From NCBI GenBank assembly GCA_002279765.1, contig NCCR01000001.1, positions 1 through 14,363 on the forward strand: a stretch of 14,363 nt of DNA, given 5' to 3'. This document shows, piece after piece, positions 7,323-14,363 of the stretch. Source of the DNA: Verrucomicrobia bacterium 12-59-8. GTDB lineage: Bacteria > Verrucomicrobiota > Verrucomicrobiae > Verrucomicrobiales > Verrucomicrobiaceae. Below the pieces are notes generated by a model that saw only the letters and a list, made by a program, of their open reading frames with translations, was not told the DNA's origin and ran no database searches. Position 1 is the first letter of the stretch, and each line of letters starts with the position of its first letter. The position numbers and the translations under genes were made by a program.

Positions 7323-8341
7323 TTACCCCACGCGCACCGCCGCCTGGGCGTCCATAGCCTGCCACACGGCATGCACCACGCGCATGTAGTTCATACCTTC
7401 GCCGAAACTTGGCCTTGGTCGCGGCGCTTGGGCATCACGCACAGCGGCGATGAAATCGCTCTCCACCGTCCATCTGCGTTGCAGCTCGGTGGGAACTGGC
7501 AGTGACTCCAGTTTGCCGCCGCGTTTGCCGAGCTGGAGGTCGTCGGTGTTGAAGTCATAGCTCAGTGTGCCTTCGGAGCCGAAGATCCACAGCTTGTCCG
7601 TTGGCGCATGCGCAGCCACACCGCTGAGGAGCATCGTTGCCTCAATGCCGCTGCGGAATTTGGCCATCACGTTGACGAAATCAGGAATATCCACCTCCAC
7701 ACCCGCACGTTCGGGGATCACCACGTTGCCGCGCGCCTCCACTTCGACGATGTGCCCGAGCCAATGCTGCAGCACCTCGGTGTAAATGCCCAGCGTGAGG
7801 ATTTGAATGCCGCTGAGGTCCGACTGCTGCCGCCAGTGCGCAGGTTTCGTCGCATCCAGCCAAGCGTCATTGAAACTGTGCAGCAGCACCTGATGCGGCG
7901 TGCCGATGGCTCCTTCCGCGAGGAGTTGCTTCACCAGCTCGCCCCCATGCATGCCTTGCGGCGCCGGACAGATCGCGGTGACGAGTTCCGGATAACGCAT
8001 GGACGCCTCCCACATCTGGTTTGCCTCCGGCACTGAGGCCGCCATGCGTGCCTGGGTGAAGACATGCTTGCCGTGCTGCAGCGCGTAGCAGGTCATCTCC
8101 GCATGCATGTACGGATGCGTGCCGATCCAGACGACATCCACTTCAGGACTCGAAGCCAGCTCTTCCCAGTGGCTACGGGGGCAAACTCACGGCAGAAGGC
8201 CTCAGCACTCGCCAGCGAGCGGTTGGTCACCTGCGTGATCTGCACGTTCGGAATGGCACGCAGGCCGGGCATGTGGCGGGATTTGACGATGCCACCGGCT
8301 CCGATGATGCCGATGCGGATGGGTTGCTCTGGTGCAGTCAT
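7323..8341 (-). pseudogene. Gfo/Idh/MocA-family oxidoreductase with a one-base frameshift
   Basis: The N-terminus starts at the ATG at 8341 (MTAPEQPIRIGIIGAGGIV), a Rossmann fold with the GxGxxG-type NAD(P) loop at residues 11-17, and runs to CREFAP. The remainder is in the next frame: HWEELASSPEVDVVWIGTHP, YALQHGKHVF and the C-terminal sheet domain (SGIQILTLGIYTEVLQHWLG, KLWIFGSEGTLSYD). Adding one base to the G5 run at 8177-8181 (C5 on the coding strand) joins the halves seamlessly as EFAPRSHWEELASSP, giving 339 residues, normal for the family. The usual EKP lysine motif is replaced by TQARMAAS, seen in a subset of the family. It is a cofactor-dependent sugar or polyol dehydrogenase by family; the substrate is unknown. 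The join is so clean that a homopolymer error or very recent mutation is likely. It diverges from the MOSC gene across 46 bases. Confidence 0.85.
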
Positions 8342-8387
8342 AGACGTATGGATTGTGGACACCTTGGAGCCAACATCCAAGCCTCGC

Positions 8388-8843
8388 ATGCAAATCCTGC
8401 ACATCTTCATTTCCCCAGAGCACAACTTCGTCGGTCATCACGGCCTGCCACCAGGCACCGCGCCGACGGTCGAAGTGCCTGAGGTTGAATGCGTGACCGG
8501 CAAGGGCCTGCGTGGCGACCGCTATTTCGGCTGGAAGGAAGACTATAAGGGCCAGGTCACCTTCTTTGAGCACGAGCAGTATGAGCGCCTCTGCGAACAG
8601 TTCAGTGTCATGGGCGTGCCACCCTCCGCCTTTCGCCGCAACATCATCACCAAGGGCCTCGATCTCAACACGCTCATCGGCACCGAATTTGAAGTGCAGG
8701 GCGTGCGTTTTCTCGGCACGCAGGAGGCCGCACCCTGCCACTGGATGAATCAGGCCTTCGCCGAAGGTGCCGAAGCCGCGCTCAAGGGCCACGGGGGCCT
8801 GCGAGCCAAAATTTTGAGCGACGGCATTCTCCGCGCAACATGA
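8388..8843 (+). CDS. MOSC-domain protein
   Basis: The 151-residue product starts at the ATG at 8388 (MQILHIFISPEHNF); the frame is open further upstream only across the divergent oxidoreductase gene. MOSC hallmarks are present: GKGLRGDRYFG (38-48), VTFFEHEQ, PSAFRRNIITKG (79-90), the conserved Cys in EAAPCHWM (C117) and a closing GLRAKILSDGIL (137-148). MOSC domains bind molybdenum cofactor or sulfur through that Cys and occur as stand-alone proteins or at the end of Moco sulfurases. Its stop overlaps the mobA start as ATGA (8840-8843), so the two are translationally coupled and a molybdenum-cofactor role is likely. The exact reaction is unknown. Confidence 0.88.
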   Translation: MQILHIFISPEHNFVGHHGLPPGTAPTVEVPEVECVTGKGLRGDRYFGWKEDYKGQVTFFEHEQYERLCEQFSVMGVPPSAFRRNIITKGLDLNTLIGTEFEVQGVRFLGTQEAAPCHWMNQAFAEGAEAALKGHGGLRAKILSDGILRAT

Positions 8844-9421
8844 ACACTCCCTTCGCCGCCGCATTGCTCGCCGGTGGCCGCTCCACCCGGATGAAACAGG
8901 ACAAGGCCCTGCTCCACTGGCATGGGCAGGACCTCTGGCAGGCGCAACTGCACAAGCTGCAGTCGATAGGTGCAGCGCGTGTGCTGCTCTCCTGCCGGAG
9001 TGAACAGTCCTTGTTTGTGAGTCCCAGCGAAGAAGTGGAAGTCGTGCATGATCCCGAGGGCGAGGACAGCGGCCCGCTGGGTGCCATCACCCGTTGTTTG
9101 GAACAGGTGCAAATGCCGCTGCTCGTCCTCGCCGTCGATATGCCCTGGATGACCGCCGCCTTTCTGCGCGAGCAACTCCACAAGCATGAAAGCCCGGAGA
9201 AGGGCTGGTTCTTCCGCGGCCCTCACGGCGATGAGGCCCTGGCTGGCCTCTACGTTCCCGCCATGCTGCCGCTCATGCAGGAGGCGCTGTCCAAGAAAGA
9301 CTTCAAGCTCCAGCACATCATCGAGACCGCCGTCCATTCAGATCTGGCCATCACGCATGCACTGGGAGACGAGCAGATGCCGTTTTTCCACAATGCGAAC
9401 ACGCCGGCGGATTTGAAGTAG
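8840..9421 (+). CDS. mobA: Molybdenum cofactor guanylyltransferase MobA
   Basis: The 193 residues show the nucleotidyltransferase signature LAGGRSTRM (10-18) with K22 in DKALL, the DSGPLGAI segment (76-83), metal-binding Asp in LAVDMPWM (D100), GLYVP (136-140) and the family's terminal NANTPADL (185-192). MobA joins GMP from GTP to molybdopterin to form the guanine dinucleotide cofactor of DMSO-reductase-type enzymes, in the cytoplasm. Length is normal for the family. Position 19 is Lys where Gly is common (RMG-x-DKA). Its ATG overlaps the stop of the MOSC gene by four bases. It ends 19 bases from the convergent DUF5329-type gene. No molybdoenzyme gene is in the window. Confidence 0.92.
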   Translation: MNTPFAAALLAGGRSTRMKQDKALLHWHGQDLWQAQLHKLQSIGAARVLLSCRSEQSLFVSPSEEVEVVHDPEGEDSGPLGAITRCLEQVQMPLLVLAVDMPWMTAAFLREQLHKHESPEKGWFFRGPHGDEALAGLYVPAMLPLMQEALSKKDFKLQHIIETAVHSDLAITHALGDEQMPFFHNANTPADLK

Positions 9422-9440
9422 CTTGCCCGCACTACTCAGC

Positions 9441-9812
9441 TCACAGCTTCTTAAGCTGATCCGTCAGGTAATCACCACACGGTGTCTCTTTGCCGTCGTT
9501 AAAGCGGATCATGTAGGGCTTGCCGGAGGTGCCTGACGCGGAGGCCACTTTGGCGATGAAATCGGCGGCGGTCTTCACCTCCTTTTCATGGCGAGACCAT
9601 TTGGCCCGGAGAAACTTGGCCGCATTCGCCGCACTGTAGTCACTGCCATTCCTGACGAAGCTGGCATTTTCCAGCCCCTCAACGTTGGAGATCAGGGCCT
9701 CGATCTTCGCCTTCTCCGTCACCGATGCGGGCTCTTCTGCCGGCAGCGTGGTAAAGGCACTCCAAAAGAGGCAGAGGAAGCACAGTGCCCGGAAGATGAG
9801 TTTCGGTGTCAT
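9441..9812 (-). CDS. Small secreted DUF5329-type protein
   Basis: Starting at the ATG at 9812 gives 123 residues with a signal peptide (MTPKLIFRALCFLCLFWSAF, cleavage near residue 25). The frame is open 17 codons further upstream, but that part lacks secretion features. The mature part reads KIEALISNVEGLENASFVRN, then AAKFLRAKW, VKTAADFIAKVASASGTSGKP and YMIRFNDGKET. This fits the pattern I know for DUF5329 (I-E-x-LI-x-x-V, F-x-RNG, AA-x-x-LR-x-KW, T-A-x-DFI-x-x-x-A-S-x-S-x-SG-x-PY). The function is unknown; export to the periplasm is likely. It is the last gene of the minus-strand series, 47 bases after rsmE. Confidence 0.82.
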   Translation of the reverse strand: MTPKLIFRALCFLCLFWSAFTTLPAEEPASVTEKAKIEALISNVEGLENASFVRNGSDYSAANAAKFLRAKWSRHEKEVKTAADFIAKVASASGTSGKPYMIRFNDGKETPCGDYLTDQLKKL

Positions 9813-9859
9813 GGTGGTACCATACCTAACGGCCTCTGCTGGAGAATGGACGTACGGAC

Positions 9860-10585
9860 TCAACGCAGCTCATGCCCCAGGATCGCCAAGGTGGCGATGC
9901 TGGCGGTCTCAGCGCGTAGCACCAAGGGCCCGAGGGTGATGGGCAGAAAGCCTGCCGCGAAGGCCTGCACTTCTTCGTCAGTCGTGAAATCGCCTTCGGG
10001 GCCGATCATGACGGCCACGCTCTTGGGCCTAGACGCAGGCAATGCCAGTTTGAGCGTTCTGGAATGCTCGCTGAGCGCGGGGATAAGCTTGAGGTCGGCT
10101 TGAAACTTCACACCTGCGGTGAGGCTGATGGGTGCGTGAAGTTCAGGTATAAACGGCGTGTGGCATTGCTTGGCGCTCTCGATCATGTGACGCCGCCATT
10201 TGGCGAGCTTCTTCTCAGTCTGCGCCGCATCGAGATGAATCACGGTGCGCTCGGTGATGACAGGCTGCACGCTGGCTGCGCCCAACTCCACCGCCTTTTC
10301 CAGCAGCCACTCAAAGGGCTCGGCCTTGATCAGCGCGGGCAGCAGATGAATCGAGGTTTGAAAAGGCGCGAGTCGCGATTCAGAGGTGATTTTGCTCAGC
10401 ACCTCCGATTTGGAGACATGCGTGATCTCGCAAACGGCCACCCGGCCTGCCCCGTCGAAGATCTCGATGACGTCACCGGGCTGCTTGCGCATCACGCGGC
10501 CGCAGTGCTGCGCTTCATCACCGGTGAGGGTGAGGTGCGGCGTGGCCCAGTCGGCGGCAGGGAGATGGAAGCGCGGCAGCGACAT
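9860..10585 (-). CDS. rsmE: 16S rRNA (uracil1498-N3)-methyltransferase RsmE
   Basis: The 241-residue product has the usual N-terminal PUA-like domain (GDEAQHCGRVMRKQPGD, 22-38; EIFDGAGRVAVCEI) and a SPOUT/trefoil-knot methyltransferase domain. That domain has KAEPFEWLLEKAVELGAASV (87-106), ESAKQ (136-140), MIGPEGDFTTDE (193-204) and LGPLVLRAETASIATLA (218-234), the SAM-binding knot. RsmE methylates N3 of U1498 in 16S rRNA of the 30S subunit. Family length is normal. The ATG is one base after the pepP stop, so the two are likely co-transcribed. Confidence 0.95.
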   Translation of the reverse strand: MSLPRFHLPAADWATPHLTLTGDEAQHCGRVMRKQPGDVIEIFDGAGRVAVCEITHVSKSEVLSKITSESRLAPFQTSIHLLPALIKAEPFEWLLEKAVELGAASVQPVITERTVIHLDAAQTEKKLAKWRRHMIESAKQCHTPFIPELHAPISLTAGVKFQADLKLIPALSEHSRTLKLALPASRPKSVAVMIGPEGDFTTDEEVQAFAAGFLPITLGPLVLRAETASIATLAILGHELR

Positions 10586-10586
10586 G

Positions 10587-11876
10587 TCAGCGTTGCATCA
10601 GCGCTTCAATGTCATCCGCCTCAATCGGAATATGCCCCATGAGATCTATGTTTTCGTGTTCGCCGATGAAGATGTTGTTTTCGAGGCGGACGCCGAGTTT
10701 TTCCTCCCGGATGTAGATGCCGGGCTCGACGGTGAAGACCATGCCGGGCTGCACGGGCTTCCACATGTGGCCGACGTCATGCACGTCGATGCCCAGCGGA
10801 TGGGAGGTGCCGTGCGGAAAGTATTTTTTGTACGCAGGCTTTTCGGGGTCCTGTTTGGCGATGTCCTCCTCGGTGATCAGTCCGAGGCCGAGCAGTTCTT
10901 TTTCCATCAGCTTGCCCACCTCCTCCTGGTACTCGCGAATGAGGATGCCGGGGCGTAGCATCTGGCAGCACTTTTTGAAGACGCGCAGCACGGCGTCATA
11001 GACCTGGCGCTGGCGGGGTGTGAATTTGCCGTTCACGGGAATCGTCCGCGTGAGGTCGGCGTTGTAGTTGCCGTAGTTCGCGGCCACATCGAGCAGCAGC
11101 AGTTCGCCGTCCTGGCACTGGCAGTGATTGGTGATGTAATGCAGCACGCAGGCATTCGCGCCGCTGGCGATGATCGGCGTGTAGGCAAAGCCGCGCGCAC
11201 GCTGGCGGATGAACTCATGCGAAAGCTCGGCCTCGATCTCGAACTCCTGCACGCCGGGTTTCACAAACTTCAGCAGGCGGTCAAAGCCCTCGCCCGTGAT
11301 GCGGATGGCCTCGTTGAGCGCGGTGATTTCATGCGGGCTCTTGATGACGCGCAGCTCGTGCATGAGCTGAGCCAGGCGGCGGTAGTCGTGCAGCGGATAC
11401 TCGCGCTGGCAGCGCTGCGTGAAGCGCATCTCCCGCGTTTCCGTGGGGATGGTGGCGCGGGGGTGCTCGTTCGAGTTGAGGAAAACGTGGTCCGCCTGGC
11501 ACATGACGGAGCGGAACTGCGTCTCGAAGTCCTCCAGCCAATGCACGCGTGTGATGCCGCTGCGCTCCTTTGCCTGCTCCTTGCTGAGCTTTTCGCCCTC
11601 CCACACGGCGATGTGTTCGTTCGTCTCCCGCACAAACAGCATCTCCCGCTGCTTCGGATCGACGGCGTCAGGATAAAGCACCAGAATCGTCTCCTCCTGA
11701 TCGACGCCGCTCAGATAAAACAGATCGCTGTTTTGCACGAAACCGATGGAGCCGTCTGCGTTCGTCGGCAGCACGTCATTGGCGTGGACGATGACCACCG
11801 ATTGCGGCGGCAGCTTCGCGTAGAGATGCTGACGATTCGAAACGAACAGTTCGGCGGGCAGGGGTTGGTAGCGCAT
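10587..11876 (-). CDS. pepP: Xaa-Pro aminopeptidase (M24B)
   Basis: This 429-residue protein has the N-terminal creatinase-like domain (VIVHANDVLPTNADGSIGF, SDLFYLSGVDQEETILVLYP) and a pita-bread metallopeptidase domain. The five dimetal ligands are visible: D263 and D274 in LLLDVAANYGNYNADLTRT, H359 in HGTSHPLGIDVHD, E384 in TVEPGIYI and E399 in VRLENN. Spacing is close to E. coli PepP. It removes N-terminal residues preceding proline, in the cytoplasm, usually with Mn. It is intact. The start ATG follows a 69-base gap that holds two palindromes. rsmE follows one base after the stop. Confidence 0.95.
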   Translation of the reverse strand: MRYQPLPAELFVSNRQHLYAKLPPQSVVIVHANDVLPTNADGSIGFVQNSDLFYLSGVDQEETILVLYPDAVDPKQREMLFVRETNEHIAVWEGEKLSKEQAKERSGITRVHWLEDFETQFRSVMCQADHVFLNSNEHPRATIPTETREMRFTQRCQREYPLHDYRRLAQLMHELRVIKSPHEITALNEAIRITGEGFDRLLKFVKPGVQEFEIEAELSHEFIRQRARGFAYTPIIASGANACVLHYITNHCQCQDGELLLLDVAANYGNYNADLTRTIPVNGKFTPRQRQVYDAVLRVFKKCCQMLRPGILIREYQEEVGKLMEKELLGLGLITEEDIAKQDPEKPAYKKYFPHGTSHPLGIDVHDVGHMWKPVQPGMVFTVEPGIYIREEKLGVRLENNIFIGEHENIDLMGHIPIEADDIEALMQR

Positions 11877-11880
11877 GAGT

Positions 11881-11946
11881 GTAGGGCAAGCGTCCCGCTT
11901 GCAGCAGGTGCCGAAATTGCATGCAAGCCGGAGGCTTGCACTACTT
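11881..11946. repeat. Paired short palindromes (REP-like element)
   Basis: Two hairpins lie between the dead protease gene and pepP. GCAAGC/GCTTGC with a GTCCC loop spans 11886-11902, and a perfect eight-base stem TGCAAGCC/GGCTTGCA with a three-base loop spans 11922-11940. The outer ends (GTAGGGCAAGC and GCTTGCACTAC) are imperfect inverted copies of each other, so the whole block is one larger imperfect palindrome. Such units are scattered between genes in many verrucomicrobial genomes. It may reduce read-through or stabilise mRNA ends; no T-run follows, so it is not a standard terminator. Confidence 0.75.
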
Positions 11947-13067
11947 TATTGCGCAGGCACCGCCTTTGGCGGATGGCGGTCGGCATGCATCCACTGCTGG
12001 GCCTCGGTCCAGAAGGCTTCGACGGGCAGGGCAAAGGTGGTGACGCGGTCCACGCGGGCGATGTTGATGCCGACGACCCTGCCTTCGAGCGTGGCGACAG
12101 GGCCTCCCATGTCGATGGGGAGGAGCGGGATGGAGTGCTGGAGGACTTCGGGGAAGTTGTCACTGCGCAGGGAGATGCCGCCATTGGCGAAGTCCTCGCC
12201 CTCCCAGTTTTGCAGCACCTTGGTGCGGCTGGCCAGGCGGACGCGGCAGGATTCCTCCTTGTCTTTGCGCAGGTAGCGGATGTCGATGAACTCGCCGGGC
12301 TGCCGCTTGTTCACGATGTCATGCACGCGGCGGAACTCAGCCACCTTTTCGCCTGCGATAGTGATGAGGACATCGTCCTCCTGCAAACCGGCGGTTTCGG
12401 CAGGACTTTCACTGGCGATGCCCACAATGCGCACGCCTTTGCCATCTTTGGCCGCTTTTTCTTCCATGCGGATGCCCAGCGCGGCCCCGGTGCCAGGAAT
12501 GCGGCGAAATTTGGCGCTGACAATGCCGATGCGAGTTTCTGTGCCCGCATCGGCAACACTGCAAAGCCACTGCCCGAGGGTCAGAGTGTGTGCGCCACCA
12601 AATGACACTGCACGCAGGCCGGTAATGCCAACGGCCTGGGCCAGCACCAGGTCCAGCCGTGTTTCACGACGCACCTCGCGCAGATCGGCGTTGCGCCCGT
12701 CGCTGAATTTGACTCGTACTTTCTGCAGTTCGGGGACTTCGCTGGCCTTGATCAATACGTAGCCGTCTTCACCCACAATGGTGGCGGTGCAGATGCTGCG
12801 GCCCAGCAGGCTCTCGATGCGTGCGGCACAGGCGATGGTGAACGGCTTGAGTTTCTCGACGGCGGCGAGGGTGTGCCTGCCATTCGTGCGCTGTTCGGGC
12901 GACAGGGTGGGACGGGGGGACTCCGCGTGGGTGCAGAGAGGGCTTAGCAGGAAGAGAAAGACGGAAGGCCGAATGACGAAAGAACGACGAAGGCCGAATG
13001 ACAAAAGAGCACCCGCATGGACTGCAGCGGGTCTCCGGTTATCAGACTTGGGCCTTTCCTGCCTCAT
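11946..13067 (-). CDS. Catalytically dead HtrA-like protein with an internal PDZ domain
   Basis: The product has up to 373 residues. A signal-like stretch (VIRPSVFLFLLSPLCTHAES, 31-50) precedes a trypsin-like first barrel (TATIVGEDGYVLIKASEV, 94-111; LDLVLAQ, 138-144). The catalytic His is missing: the TN-x-HVV region reads IKASEV. The Asp position (D139) remains. A PDZ domain follows (about 195-285; GIRMEE, VGIASESPAETAGLQEDDVL). After it comes the rest of the trypsin fold (FPEVLQHSIPLLPIDMGGPV, 305-324; EGRVVGINIARVD; FALPVE), where the GNSGGP serine is Met (DMGGP). A chaperone-like, binding or regulatory role in the periplasm is inferred. The start is uncertain: the first ~30 codons cover two 14-base direct repeats, and TTG or other codons nearer the signal are possible. 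It begins one base after the active protease's stop. Confidence 0.85.
   Translation of the reverse strand: MRQERPKSDNRRPAAVHAGALLSFGLRRSFVIRPSVFLFLLSPLCTHAESPRPTLSPEQRTNGRHTLAAVEKLKPFTIACAARIESLLGRSICTATIVGEDGYVLIKASEVPELQKVRVKFSDGRNADLREVRRETRLDLVLAQAVGITGLRAVSFGGAHTLTLGQWLCSVADAGTETRIGIVSAKFRRIPGTGAALGIRMEEKAAKDGKGVRIVGIASESPAETAGLQEDDVLITIAGEKVAEFRRVHDIVNKRQPGEFIDIRYLRKDKEESCRVRLASRTKVLQNWEGEDFANGGISLRSDNFPEVLQHSIPLLPIDMGGPVATLEGRVVGINIARVDRVTTFALPVEAFWTEAQQWMHADRHPPKAVPAQ
12964..13002. repeat. 14-base direct repeat, two copies
   Basis: GAAGGCCGAATGAC occurs at 12964-12977 and again at 12989-13002, 25 bases apart, with GACGAAAGAACGAC-like spacer sequence. On the other strand this reads as the GTCATTCGGCCTTC type of short repeat. 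It falls in the region annotated as the N-terminus of the dead protease, just before the hydrophobic signal segment, which makes the upstream codons suspect. Confidence 0.8.
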
Positions 13068-13068
13068 T

Positions 13069-14363
<1,295 letters not shown>

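Noticed and set aside
11124..12605. Long plus-strand frame (493 codons) across pepP and the dead protease
   Set aside because: It spans two clear genes on the other strand plus the palindromic gap and has no recognisable motifs.
12964..13002. CRISPR-like array
   Set aside because: There are only two short repeat copies and an 11-base spacer, too few and too short for CRISPR.

Overview
The window looks like chromosomal DNA from a GC-rich member of the Verrucomicrobiota (PVC superphylum), probably a Prosthecobacter/Verrucomicrobium-type organism. This is inferred from gene content: a very large secreted protein with a PVC-type propeller, HEAT-like repeats and a cytochrome-c CxxCH motif; a Hanks-type kinase whose N-terminus matches the style of verrucomicrobial kinases; a pair of trypsin/PDZ proteins; short GCAAGC...GCTTGC hairpins; and weak Shine-Dalgarno sequences. 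No rRNA, CRISPR array or intact transposase is visible.

Positions 1-2750 are an accessory, decaying stretch. It holds a less GC-rich ORF ending in a cysteine-protease-like (OTU/papain-fold) domain that may be the end of a toxin or effector, a methyltransferase gene with a broken N-terminus, an imperfect tRNA-Cys, an unrecognised small ORF, and a SEFIR-domain gene (a family linked to anti-phage immunity) ruined by a stop codon and a frameshift. The tRNA 3' end faces the toxin/methyltransferase side, as expected for an integration site, but no integrase or second att copy lies in the window.

Positions 2750-9450 hold the large PVC-type cytochrome/propeller protein (minus strand), a divergent Ser/Thr kinase fused to a response-regulator receiver domain (plus), a convergent Gfo/Idh/MocA oxidoreductase with a one-base frameshift in a G5 run (minus), and a translationally coupled MOSC-mobA pair for molybdenum cofactor handling (plus).

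Positions 9440-14103 form a compact minus-strand cluster read from right to left: active HtrA-like protease, a catalytically dead HtrA-like paralogue with a PDZ domain placed inside the trypsin fold, a pair of palindromic repeats, Xaa-Pro aminopeptidase (pepP), 16S rRNA methyltransferase (rsmE) and a small secreted DUF5329-type protein. The first 52 codons of dihydrolipoyl dehydrogenase (plus strand) close the window.

The most notable points are the active/dead protease tandem with the unusual domain order, the kinase-receiver fusion, the SEFIR pseudogene, and the fact that three separate genes each lack exactly one base. That last pattern could mean real decay or indel errors in the assembly. 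I do not see a clear, complete, undescribed system here.
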